Source: Methylibium sp.
GTDB taxonomy: Bacteria; Pseudomonadota; Gammaproteobacteria; Burkholderiales; Burkholderiaceae_C
Length of the DNA: 59,679 bases
Assembly (NCBI RefSeq): GCF_013817345.1
Contig: NZ_JACDCW010000009.1
Location: 515-60,193 of the forward strand
Direction: 5' to 3'
Shown: positions 39,916-47,908 of the stretch, in pieces
How positions within the stretch are numbered: the first letter of the stretch is position 1
How the letters are laid out: each line of letters starts with the position of its first letter
Notes under the pieces: model-generated
What the model was told of the DNA's origin: nothing
What the model saw: the letters and a program-made list of their open reading frames with translations, nothing else
Databases searched by the model: none
Program-made: the position numbers and the translations under genes

Positions 39916-40986
39916 TCATTTCGGCCGAGGGCGCGACAGCAGCAGATCGGGCGCGGTCTGCCGCCCGGCGCGAATCTCGCCCATCACGTGACCCAGTGCG
40001 CGCGCGACGTTGCGCACCTCTTCCTGCACCGGCTCGTCGCGGTCGAGCTCGTCGTGGCTGGTCGCATACGGCTGGTAGTAGCCGATGAAGCGGTCCAGCC
40101 GCGCCTGCGCACCGGCGTCGATCAGGCCCATCCAGTCCAGCCAGTCCGACAGGCTGCGTCGAACGCCCTCGATGCCGGCCACGTCGCCATGCACGACCAG
40201 CCCGTAGGCGCGGCCGGCCAGGTGCTTGGGATAGGGCCAGCCGGCGAGTTCGATCTCCTTGGCCTTGTCGGCTTTCTTGCCGCCGGTGGAACTCGGGTCG
40301 GGGTTGCCGCCGTCGGCGCAGACCAGCCGGTCGATCATCAGCTTGAGCACGCTCGGTGTCTGGTACCAATGCACGGGCGTGACGATGACCACGCCGTGGG
40401 CGGCGGTCCATCGCTCGTAGATTTCGGCCATCCAGTCGTCCACCTGGTCGAGCTCGTAATTCGGATAGCACGAGCACGGCCAGTGGCACAGCGGCATGGC
40501 CGTCGAGACGCAGCCCTTGCATGGATGAATGCGCCGGCCGTAATCCGAAGTGAGCAGGCTCAGGTCGAGCAGGTCGCATTCGACGCCGCTGCCCTGCAGC
40601 ACCTCCGACGTCAGCTTGCTGAGCCGGAAGGTCTTGGACATTTCGCCCGGGCAACTGCCGTCGTTGCGCGGGGAGCCGCAGATGACCAGGGCGCGCGTCG
40701 GCGTGGCGGGGTTCTTCTGGCGCGCTTCGGCCTGCTCCAGGCGTTCGCGTGCGGCGCGCCATTCGTCGGAGAGCTGATAGCCGGGGTCGGCATAGCCGGG
40801 GCCCGCGGGTTTGGTGCGGGGCGATTTGCGAGCCTCGCTATACCCCTCCCAGGCGATCTTCTCGACCCGCTCGATGGCGTCCGCGGCCACGTCGAATGCC
40901 GGGTCGTAGAAAGATTGCCGAAAGCGCGCTCCGAATTCCTCGCGCGAAAGCCCTTCAGGCGCCTGCCCGGTTCTGACATTGCTCAT
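39916..40986 (-). CDS. Flavodoxin-like NAD(P)H-dependent oxidoreductase with cysteine-rich segment
   Basis: 356 aa. An N-terminal extension of about 95 residues precedes an FMN-reductase fold (ALVICGSPRNDGSCPGEM phosphate-binding loop, TPVHWYQTPSVLKLMIDRL). Between them HPCKGCVSTAMPLCHWPCSC contains five cysteines in a CxxC-like arrangement, as in iron-sulfur flavoproteins. It probably reduces small acceptors; the electron donor is unknown. It is preceded by the hemerythrin gene on the same strand. Confidence 0.78.
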   Translation of the reverse strand: MSNVRTGQAPEGLSREEFGARFRQSFYDPAFDVAADAIERVEKIAWEGYSEARKSPRTKPAGPGYADPGYQLSDEWRAARERLEQAEARQKNPATPTRALVICGSPRNDGSCPGEMSKTFRLSKLTSEVLQGSGVECDLLDLSLLTSDYGRRIHPCKGCVSTAMPLCHWPCSCYPNYELDQVDDWMAEIYERWTAAHGVVIVTPVHWYQTPSVLKLMIDRLVCADGGNPDPSSTGGKKADKAKEIELAGWPYPKHLAGRAYGLVVHGDVAGIEGVRRSLSDWLDWMGLIDAGAQARLDRFIGYYQPYATSHDELDRDEPVQEEVRNVARALGHVMGEIRAGRQTAPDLLLSRPRPK

Positions 40987-41046
40987 GAGGGTCCCTCGGA
41001 AGAAGCCTTACGGCACGCTCGTCTCGTGCTGCGGAAAACGAAGCGC

Positions 41047-41598
41047 TCAGGCCGGCTTGCCGGTCTTGGCCATGGCGGGCGCGTCCTCGTCCATTTCCAT
41101 TTCCGCCTGCAACGCCTGCTTGCGTTCCTCGATCGCCACGCCCAGCGCAGCGAGGTCGAGCCCGTCTTCCTTCTCGGCCTTGCGTGCCTTCTTGAACATG
41201 TCGCCCTCTTCCTCGCCGACGTGGTGCTTGATGTACTCGCTCAGCACCGTGACTTTGGCGGCATACAGCGGATCGCCCGGCTCCATCTCCTCGAGCTGCG
41301 CGATCAGGTCCTTGGCGCCGGCGTGCTCGACCTCCGCCTCGTCCATCAGGTCGTCGTCGTCGATCGCGGCCTGCACCGCGGGATAGAAGACTTCCTCCTC
41401 GACGGTGGCGTGAACCGTCAGTTCGCTGCAAATCTGCTGCACGAGCGCTGCGCAGGTCTCGTCGTCTTCACTTTCCTTGGCTTCTTCGAACTGCTTGAAC
41501 AAGGCCGTCACGGCCTTGTGATCGGCCGTGAGCAGCGTGATGGCGTCTTGTTTCTTCGCGGTTTGCGAGGCGGTCTTGGAAGGCGTCTTGGAGGGCAT
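41047..41598 (-). CDS. Hemerythrin HHE-domain protein
   Basis: 183 aa. Four-helix bundle with iron-ligand motifs: TADHKAVTALF, HATVEEEVFYP, EVEHAGAKDLI and YIKHHVGEEEGDMF. An N-terminal Lys/Thr/Ser-rich tail (MPSKTPSKTASQTAKK) resembles a nucleic-acid-binding tail. O2, NO or iron sensing or storage is likely. The ATG at 41598 follows AAAGGAGCTGAC. Confidence 0.88.
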   Translation of the reverse strand: MPSKTPSKTASQTAKKQDAITLLTADHKAVTALFKQFEEAKESEDDETCAALVQQICSELTVHATVEEEVFYPAVQAAIDDDDLMDEAEVEHAGAKDLIAQLEEMEPGDPLYAAKVTVLSEYIKHHVGEEEGDMFKKARKAEKEDGLDLAALGVAIEERKQALQAEMEMDEDAPAMAKTGKPA

Positions 41599-41760
41599 GT
41601 CAGCTCCTTTGTTTACGAGGGAGTGCGGAATGCACGGGGAAGGCGCACCTGCTATTGCAAACAAGCATGCGCGCCCGGGAACGGGTCTTCGGTGCGTTGG
41701 CTTACCGGACAGTGGCCCCTACGCCTGCAAGCAGCGCTCGAGCGAGCCGGCGCCAGCGAG

Positions 41761-42087
41761 TCAACGGCCGGGCTTGCCGTGCGAATGCATTTCCTTCATG
41801 TTGACCTGCCCGTCCGGGCCTTTCTTCATGCGGTCGTACATCTCTTCGTGATGACGCACGAATTCATCTCGGCTGAGCTTGCCGTCCTTGTTGGCGTCCA
41901 TGCCTTCGTGGCCTTTGTGTGCAGGCCCCGGCGCCTTGTCTTGCGCGGGACGCGCCGTCGCAGAGTCCGGCGGCGGCTTGAGATTCACGACGGGCGGTTT
42001 GCCGGGCCCGGTCTCGTGCTGCGTATAGGCGGTGAACGGCAGGGCTGCAGCGAGGGCCGCAACGAAAAAAAGGCGCGCTGTCTTCAT
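41761..42087 (-). CDS. Exported EF-hand protein
   Basis: 108 aa. Signal peptide MKTARLFFVAALAAALPF, then a Pro-rich spacer and one clear EF-hand loop DANKDGKLSRDEF followed by a His-rich segment (RHHEEMYDRM). Periplasmic calcium binding is predicted. The start is supported by TAGGAGTTCTC. Confidence 0.82.
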   Translation of the reverse strand: MKTARLFFVAALAAALPFTAYTQHETGPGKPPVVNLKPPPDSATARPAQDKAPGPAHKGHEGMDANKDGKLSRDEFVRHHEEMYDRMKKGPDGQVNMKEMHSHGKPGR

Positions 42088-42314
42088 GAGAACTCCTAGG
42101 GATCGGGCAGAGCGGGTAGACCGTTCGGGTGGCAAACGGCGGGCCCGAGCTGCAACGTCTGGTGGGGCGAGACAGACTGCGGCTTCTGCACGCATTGAAA
42201 TCCCTTCCAGGCCCCTCATTTGCTGCAGTGCAGCATGCTCCATGCATCCGGTAGGTGTCGGCCTGTGGCTGCACTGCCGTCGCTCACACCCTCTTTACCG
42301 AATCGAAGGTCGCC

Positions 42315-43598
42315 TTGAACAAATCCCTGAGTCAGATGCTGCGCGACGCAACGCGGCTCACCCGCGCCGGACACCTGGGCGAAGCCACCGCGGCAATACA
42401 ACGCGCGCTGCGCTGGGGCGGCCCGAGCGCCACCGCCGCGCCGCCGCCCGCGGATGCGGCCGTGGATGTGGTCGACATCGAAGCGCGCGTCGTCGATGCG
42501 CCCCGCCCGCCTGAAGCGCCCTCCCATCCGACACAGCCGCCCGCCGCGGCACCGCAAACCGAACCCCATGCCCGAAACGCGGAACCGATTTGCCGCGGCG
42601 CATCTCCGGCGCGCGAAGCCACAACGCCGGGGGCCGCGACCGGCCCGACAGGGCAGGCGCCGTCCACAACGGAAGGCCCGGCCCCCGGCACGGCCCGCCC
42701 GCGCGAGGAGGCCCCTGCTCCGCCCGGCCACTTCCTCAGTGGCTCGTTCACCGCCGCCGCCGGCACCCGACCCTACAAGCTGTTCGTGCCCGGCGCCGCC
42801 AGGGCGCAGCCTCGCCCGTTGCTGGTGCTGTTGCACGGCTGCAAACAGAACCCCGACGATTTCGCCGCCGGCACGCAGATGAACGAACTGGCGCAGGCGC
42901 AGGGCTGGGTCGTGCTCTATCCGGCGCAACTGCAATCGGCCAATGGCTCCGGCTGCTGGAATTGGTTCCAGGCAGCCGACCAGCAGCGCGAGCGCGGCGA
43001 ACCGGCGATCCTGGCCGAAATGACGCGCCACATCATCTCCGCGGAGAACATCGACCCGGCGCGCGTGTACGTGGCGGGGCTATCGGCTGGGGGCGCGATG
43101 GCGGCCATCCTGGCCAGCACCCATCCGGAACTGTTCGCCGCGGTCGGTATTCATTCCGGCCTGCCGCTGGGCGCCGCGCACGACCTGATGTCCGCGCTGA
43201 CGGCGATGCGCAAGGGCCCGTCCGGCAGAGCCAGCGTGGCGGCATTGCCGGCCATCGTCTTTCACGGCGATCGCGACCACACCGTGCACCCGAGCAACGG
43301 CGAGGCCTTGATTACCGAGCCCGGCTCCACCGCGTCGCCCTCGAGCGGCAGTACGCCGCCTCGTGTCGAGACCGGCAAGGCGGGCGGCGGACGCCGCTAC
43401 ACGCGCAGCATCCACCTCGATGCGGCCGGCCGCACGCAAGCCGAACACTGGCTGGTGCATGGCGCCGGCCACGCCTGGTCGGGCGGCAGCGCCGCCGGGT
43501 CTTACACCGACCCGAAAGGCCCCGACGCCTCGGCCGAGATGCTGCGCTTCTTCGGCGCGTACCGCGTCGTGGCCGGCTCGGCCGCGGACGCCGCGTAG
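42315..43598 (+). CDS. PHB-depolymerase family esterase
   Basis: 427 aa. An N-terminal region typical of polyester-bound esterases (NKSLSQMLRDATRLTRAGHL) is followed by a long Pro/Ala linker. The alpha/beta-hydrolase domain from about 150 has HGCKQNPDDFA (oxyanion), GLSAGGAM with nucleophile Ser257, FHGDRDHTV (Asp) and GAGHAWSGG (His). A TTG start at 42315 is proposed because homologues begin MNKSL; this is uncommon. No signal peptide is visible, so it may act on intracellular polyhydroxyalkanoate. Its 3' end overlaps the convergent Crp gene. Confidence 0.82.
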   Translation: MNKSLSQMLRDATRLTRAGHLGEATAAIQRALRWGGPSATAAPPPADAAVDVVDIEARVVDAPRPPEAPSHPTQPPAAAPQTEPHARNAEPICRGASPAREATTPGAATGPTGQAPSTTEGPAPGTARPREEAPAPPGHFLSGSFTAAAGTRPYKLFVPGAARAQPRPLLVLLHGCKQNPDDFAAGTQMNELAQAQGWVVLYPAQLQSANGSGCWNWFQAADQQRERGEPAILAEMTRHIISAENIDPARVYVAGLSAGGAMAAILASTHPELFAAVGIHSGLPLGAAHDLMSALTAMRKGPSGRASVAALPAIVFHGDRDHTVHPSNGEALITEPGSTASPSSGSTPPRVETGKAGGGRRYTRSIHLDAAGRTQAEHWLVHGAGHAWSGGSAAGSYTDPKGPDASAEMLRFFGAYRVVAGSAADAA

Positions 43599-44332
43599 CC
43601 CGGCGTGTGGCCCGGCTCGTCCGGGCCGAGTGCTGCCAGCATGTCCGCCCGGTCGGCCTGGTAGCAGCCGCAGGAGATGGCCTCCAGGCCCCCGCGGTCC
43701 AGGATGGTTACCGCGCCCCGGTGATAGCGGATGAGTTGCCGTTCCTGCAAGGCCGTAGCCGCCTTGGTAATTCCCGCGCGGCGCACGCCGAGCATGTAGG
43801 CCAAGAACTCATGCGTCACATGCAACTGCGCCGAGTGCGCGCAATCCTGGCTGGTCAAGAGCCAGCGCGCCAGCCGCTCCTCCACCAGATGAAAGCGCGT
43901 GCAAGCGGCCATGCGCGCGGTGCGCGTGAGCAAGGCGGCGATGCTGCGCTCCAGCAGACCACGCAGCGTGGCGCTTCGCTGCATCTCCAGCCGCAAGGCC
44001 GGCGCGGCGATGCGCAGTGCACTGCCGGCACCTTGCACCAGCAGGCGCAGCGGCGAGCGGGCCTGGCCCAGCACGAGCGACAGGCCGGCCGCACTTTCGT
44101 TGCCGACCATGGCCACCTCCAGGCCGTGATGGCCGGGCACCGGCGTGATCAGCGACAGGAAACCGGTGGTTGGGAAGTACAGATGGTCGAGGGGTTGGCC
44201 CGCATCGCACAGCACCTGCGCGAAGCGCAAGTCCACGCTTTCACAGGCGGCCAGCAGGCGCGTACGCTCGCTGCGCGGCAAGGCGTCGATCAGGCGGTTG
44301 ACGGCCGGGGCGGGCAGCGGCTCGGCTTTCAA
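43502..44332 (-). CDS. Crp/Fnr-family regulator
   Basis: About 276 aa. The cNMP-binding-like domain (PLDHLYFPTTGFLSLITPV, then EVAMVGNESAAG) is followed by an HTH near residues 180-240 (LHVTHEFLAYMLGVRRAGIT). This HTH (ML..RRAGITKAA) is of the type seen in Burkholderiales Crp-like regulators without cAMP ligands. The start is uncertain: the frame is open to a GTG at 44443 and TTG 44332 is used here because the extension is basic and low-complexity. The last about 97 bp overlap the esterase gene end to end. Confidence 0.75.
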   Translation of the reverse strand: MKAEPLPAPAVNRLIDALPRSERTRLLAACESVDLRFAQVLCDAGQPLDHLYFPTTGFLSLITPVPGHHGLEVAMVGNESAAGLSLVLGQARSPLRLLVQGAGSALRIAAPALRLEMQRSATLRGLLERSIAALLTRTARMAACTRFHLVEERLARWLLTSQDCAHSAQLHVTHEFLAYMLGVRRAGITKAATALQERQLIRYHRGAVTILDRGGLEAISCGCYQADRADMLAALGPDEPGHTPGYAASAAEPATTRYAPKKRSISAEASGPFGSV

Positions 44333-44477
44333 AGGGGGGCACTTTCGTCGTGGAGCCCGCCGCGTGCGACGCCGCGAAACGCGGGCTTTTATCGAGCGTC
44401 GATGCTGTGGCCGTGGTCCCCTTCGGTCTGTGCGCACGGGCACATGCCGCCGTCAAAGCGCTCCCCCTATCCGACGG

Positions 44478-45254
44478 TCACGCCGCGGCTTGCGCCGGCT
44501 CGCCCCATGCTGCGTGCCACTCCCGCAGCAGAGCCAGATCGACCCGTGCCGGCCGCGCGCCGGCCAGACTCGGCGCCGGCACGGCCGGGTCTTCGAGCCC
44601 GTCGCACACCGCCATCGCGCCCGGGTAGGCGTGGCTGGCGAAGAACACGCTGCGCGTGACCAGCGTGGCGATGCCGGCCGCGTTTGCCGCCGCGAGACCG
44701 TTGGGCGAATCTTCGATGGCAACGACCTCATCGGAATCGAGGTCGAGCGCTTCGAGACAGCGCAAGTAGCACTGCGGGTCGGGCTTGCGCTGCGGCGCGT
44801 CTTCGCCGCAGATGACGGCGGCGAAGTGCTGCTGCCAGTCGCGCCCGAGTTGCGCGCCGAGCAGGGCGTCGGCATTCACGCGCGAGGTGGTGCTGGCGAT
44901 GGCCAACCGCACCCCGGCGGCCTGCGCCTCGCGCAGCAGACGCGTCACGCCGGGACGCAGCAATATGCCGCCGCGCTCGACGATGCGCCCGTAGCGGCGG
45001 TTCTTCTCGGCGTGCAGCGCGCGCGCCATCGACTCGCGCCCGGAACTGTCGGTGGGGGTCTCCTTGCGCCGGGCCATGTCGTAGAGCAGCCGCTCGCGCC
45101 CGCCCGTGATTTGCAGCAGCTCGCTGTAGTGTTCGACGCTCCAGTGCCACGGCAGGCCGTGCGCGTCGAAGGCGTCGTTGAAGGCGACCAGGTGACCGTC
45201 GCGTTCGGTCTCGGCCATGGTCCCGTCGATGTCGAAGATAAGTGCGGCCAGCAT
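44478..45254 (-). CDS. cbbY: HAD-superfamily phosphatase, CbbY type
   Basis: 258 aa. HAD motif I FDIDGTMAE (Asp8, Asp10), motif II IASTTS, motif III CGEDAPQRKPDPQCYL and motif IV VAIEDSPNG. CbbY removes inhibitory xylulose-1,5-bisphosphate in Calvin-cycle organisms. It lies 128 bp downstream of phosphoribulokinase, which supports the name. The ATG at 45254 follows AGGAGAGAGAAC. Confidence 0.85.
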   Translation of the reverse strand: MLAALIFDIDGTMAETERDGHLVAFNDAFDAHGLPWHWSVEHYSELLQITGGRERLLYDMARRKETPTDSSGRESMARALHAEKNRRYGRIVERGGILLRPGVTRLLREAQAAGVRLAIASTTSRVNADALLGAQLGRDWQQHFAAVICGEDAPQRKPDPQCYLRCLEALDLDSDEVVAIEDSPNGLAAANAAGIATLVTRSVFFASHAYPGAMAVCDGLEDPAVPAPSLAGARPARVDLALLREWHAAWGEPAQAAA

Positions 45255-45382
45255 GTTCTCTCTCCTGCCCTCGTTGTCGTTGATTCGGGTTGCGGTGCGC
45301 CGCGCATCATCGCATCGAGCGATGCCTGCCTCGCTTCGGACCGCGGCACGTTCGACTTCAGGCGCTTCTCCGCTTGCCGGTT

Positions 45383-46258
45383 TCAGTGCAACTGCGCACG
45401 CCGGATCTCCATCAGCCGCAGGATCATCGGCGTGAGGATGAGCTGCATGGCCAGGTCCATGCGCCCGCCCGGCACCACGATGGTGTTGGCGCGCGACATG
45501 AACGAATCCGGGATCATCGACAGCAGGTAGGGAAAGTCGATGCCGCGCGGATCCTTGAAGCGGATCACCGTCATGCTTTCGCCGGCGGTCGGGATATCGC
45601 GCGCGATGAAGGGGTTGGAGGTGTCGACCACCGGCACGCGCTGGAAGTTGATGTCGGTCTCGCCGAACTGCGGGCAAATGAAGTGCACGTAGTCGGGCAT
45701 GCGGCGCAGGATGGTGTCAGCCACCGCCTCCTTGGAATAGCCGCGCTCGCGGGTGTCTCGGTGGATCTTCTGCGTCCACTCGAGGTTGATGATGGGCACC
45801 ACGCCGATCTTCAGGTCGACATGGCGGGCAATGTCGATGTCGGCCGTCTTCACGCAGCCGTGCAGGCCCTCGTAGAACAGCAGGTCGGTGTCGGCCGGCG
45901 TGTCGGTCCAGGGCGTGAAGCTGCCTGCAGGCAGGGCTTCGCGCTCGGCCTCGGCCGTGCTGTGCAGGTAGCGTCGCGTCTTGCAGCGGCCCGCTTCGCC
46001 GTAGCTGCGGAACTGGCGCTCGAGCAGCTCCCACTCGTTGCATTCCGGGCCGAAGTGGCTGAGCGAGCGGCCCTCGCTGTCGGCCGTGGCGATGCGTGCG
46101 TCCATCTCGTCGCGCGCATAGCGGTGGAAGGCGTCGCCTTCGATGAGCGCGGCACGCACGCCTTCGCGCCGAAAGATGTTGTCGAAGATGCTCTTGACGG
46201 TGCTCGTGCCGGCGCCGCTGGAGCCGGTGACGGCGATGACCGGATGCTTTCTGCTCAT
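45383..46258 (-). CDS. prkB: Phosphoribulokinase
   Basis: Phosphorylates ribulose-5-phosphate to RuBP. 291 aa, class I bacterial size. P-loop GSSGAGTST (12-20), the block EGDAFHRYARDEMDA, and FYEGLHGCVKTADIDIARHV are characteristic. It lies 7 bp after the fbp gene, so they are one transcription unit. RuBisCO genes are absent from the window. Confidence 0.95.
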   Translation of the reverse strand: MSRKHPVIAVTGSSGAGTSTVKSIFDNIFRREGVRAALIEGDAFHRYARDEMDARIATADSEGRSLSHFGPECNEWELLERQFRSYGEAGRCKTRRYLHSTAEAEREALPAGSFTPWTDTPADTDLLFYEGLHGCVKTADIDIARHVDLKIGVVPIINLEWTQKIHRDTRERGYSKEAVADTILRRMPDYVHFICPQFGETDINFQRVPVVDTSNPFIARDIPTAGESMTVIRFKDPRGIDFPYLLSMIPDSFMSRANTIVVPGGRMDLAMQLILTPMILRLMEIRRAQLH

Positions 46259-46265
46259 GGCCGCT

Positions 46266-47273
46266 CTACAGGCGCGACGGCACGAAGAGCGAACGCGTCT
46301 TGAACAGCTGCCAGGACACGTTCTCGCTCGGGTCGGCGTGGTAGGCGGCGATGCGCTCGACTTCGTCGCGCGAGCCCAGGATCACCGGCACCTTCTGGTG
46401 GAGCGCATCGGGCACCAGGTCGAGCAGCGCGCTCGTGCCGTTGGTGGCGCCGGCCCCCGCCTGCTCCATCAGCCAGGCCATCGGTGCAGCCTCGATCATC
46501 AGGCGCAAGGGGCCGGGCCGATATGGCGGCTTGCAGTCGCGCGGCGCGAGGAAGACGCCGCCGCGGCTGAAGATGCGGTGCACCTCAGCGGCCAGGCTGG
46601 TCGACCAGCCCATGGCGAAGTCGCGTCCACGGGGCCCGGTGCTGCCGGCCAGGCACTCACCCACGTAGCGCTGCACGGGCTTTTCCCAGAAGCGCTGCAT
46701 CGCGAAGTCGATTGCGAAGTCGGTGCTCGCCGCCGGCACCTGGACCGCCGTGCGGGTCAGCCGCCATTGGCCGGCCTCGCTGCGATCCTCGGCATCGAGG
46801 GTGAACACGTGCACTCCCTTCCCGATGGACAGCACCAGCACGGTCTGTGGCCCGTAGAGCGCATAGCCGGCGGCCAGCAGGCGCCGGCCGGGTTGCATGA
46901 AGGCGGCGTCGCTTGCCGGCGTGCCGCGAAACAGGTGCGGCAACACCGAGAAGACGCTGCCGAGCGGGCCGTTGCCGGCAAGCTCGGCGGCGCCGTCGAG
47001 CGGCTCGAACATCACCAGGTAGGCGCCGCCGCTGCCGTGCTCGGGCGAGACAGTCGCGCGGCACTGCGGGCCGCTGGCCCAGCCGGCGACATGCGGGCAG
47101 CCGGACAGCGCGGCGCACATCGACGCATCGGCCTCGCTCGCCAGGCCCTCGGGGGCGCCGCGCGCCGCGGTCCGTGCGATCCGGGCGCAGGCGCCTGCCA
47201 GCTGCCGCAACAGCTCGGCGAGCGGCCGCGGTGCAGCTTCTCCCAGCCATTGCTCCAGGTCTATGGTGTCCAT
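46266..47273 (-). CDS. Class 1 fructose-1,6-bisphosphatase-like protein with altered metal site
   Basis: 335 aa, length of class 1 FBPases. The fold is recognised from AGYALYGPQTVLVLSIGKGVH and MIEAAPMAWLMEQAGAGATN. However the usual DPLDGSSN is EPLDGAAE here (Glu90, Asp93) and the SEE metal ligands read SPEH. The Tyr-rich substrate loop (usually RYIGS) reads MGWSTS. It may be catalytically weaker, adapted, or a remodelled CbbF. It starts the fbp-prk unit. Confidence 0.78.
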   Translation of the reverse strand: MDTIDLEQWLGEAAPRPLAELLRQLAGACARIARTAARGAPEGLASEADASMCAALSGCPHVAGWASGPQCRATVSPEHGSGGAYLVMFEPLDGAAELAGNGPLGSVFSVLPHLFRGTPASDAAFMQPGRRLLAAGYALYGPQTVLVLSIGKGVHVFTLDAEDRSEAGQWRLTRTAVQVPAASTDFAIDFAMQRFWEKPVQRYVGECLAGSTGPRGRDFAMGWSTSLAAEVHRIFSRGGVFLAPRDCKPPYRPGPLRLMIEAAPMAWLMEQAGAGATNGTSALLDLVPDALHQKVPVILGSRDEVERIAAYHADPSENVSWQLFKTRSLFVPSRL

Positions 47274-47578
47274 GCGCTCTCCTCGTCGTGTCGGTCCCGC
47301 ATCGCGATCCTAGGCCGACCGGCGGTCGGCTTCTCGCACAAGTCTTCCGAGTCCGGGCCGGCTGGCCACGGCCCCGCAAGCCCGCTCGGCGGCCAGAACG
47401 CGTTCGCGCTCGAAGAAGACTAGTTCAGATTTCCGTTTCGAGTTCGATTCGGCCGTTGCCCACAAGGCATGGTCCCCGCGGCTCCGTACACGCCACGAAG
47501 CAACGCCACGCCGGCAGGCGCCATTGCCAAGGCGCCTGTGGCTTGGCACCATGCGTCAATCCAACGCCGGAGACCCCC
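47274..47578. other. Divergent intergenic region, fbp / cytochrome c
   Basis: 305 bp between divergently transcribed units, so promoters for both should lie here. No sigma-70 pair or clear operator was recognised. A repeat of GGCGCC flanks ATTGCCAA at about 47515-47534. Confidence 0.45.
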
Positions 47579-47899
47579 GTGATTCGAACAACAAGGATAT
47601 CGATGGCGCTGGCTGCGCTGCTCGCCTGGGCCGCCGGCCCGGCACTGGCCCAGGACGCCGAAGCCATCAGGATGGCCAGTCTGGCCGCGACCTGCGCCGC
47701 CTGCCACGGCACGCAGGGCAAGGCCGCCCCGGGCGGCGCCATGCCACGCCTCGCCGGCCTGGACGCCGCCTACTCCGCCGAGCAGATGCGCGCCTTTCGC
47801 GACGGCAAGCGCCCCGCGACGGTGATGCACCAGATCGCCAAGGGCTACAGCGACGCGCAGATCACCGCGCTCGCCGCCTACTTCGCCGCGCAGAAATAA
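47579..47899 (+). CDS. fccA: Flavocytochrome c sulfide dehydrogenase, cytochrome subunit (monohaem)
   Basis: 106 aa. A signal peptide ending ALAQ is followed by haem site CAACH (Cys39-His43) and a class I cytochrome c fold (LAGLDAAYSAEQMRAFRDGK). GTG 47579 is proposed as start because it gives a complete signal peptide (MIRTTRISMALAALLAW) and has CGGAGAC upstream; ATG 47603 is an alternative. It lies 9 bp before the flavoprotein and is therefore probably its electron acceptor. Confidence 0.85.
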   Translation: MIRTTRISMALAALLAWAAGPALAQDAEAIRMASLAATCAACHGTQGKAAPGGAMPRLAGLDAAYSAEQMRAFRDGKRPATVMHQIAKGYSDAQITALAAYFAAQK

Positions 47900-47908
47900 G
47901 GGCCCGCC

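Noticed and set aside
47433-47452. T-loop-like sequence GTTCGATTC suggesting a tRNA
   Set aside because: No flanking T-stem, anticodon arm or acceptor stem could be folded.
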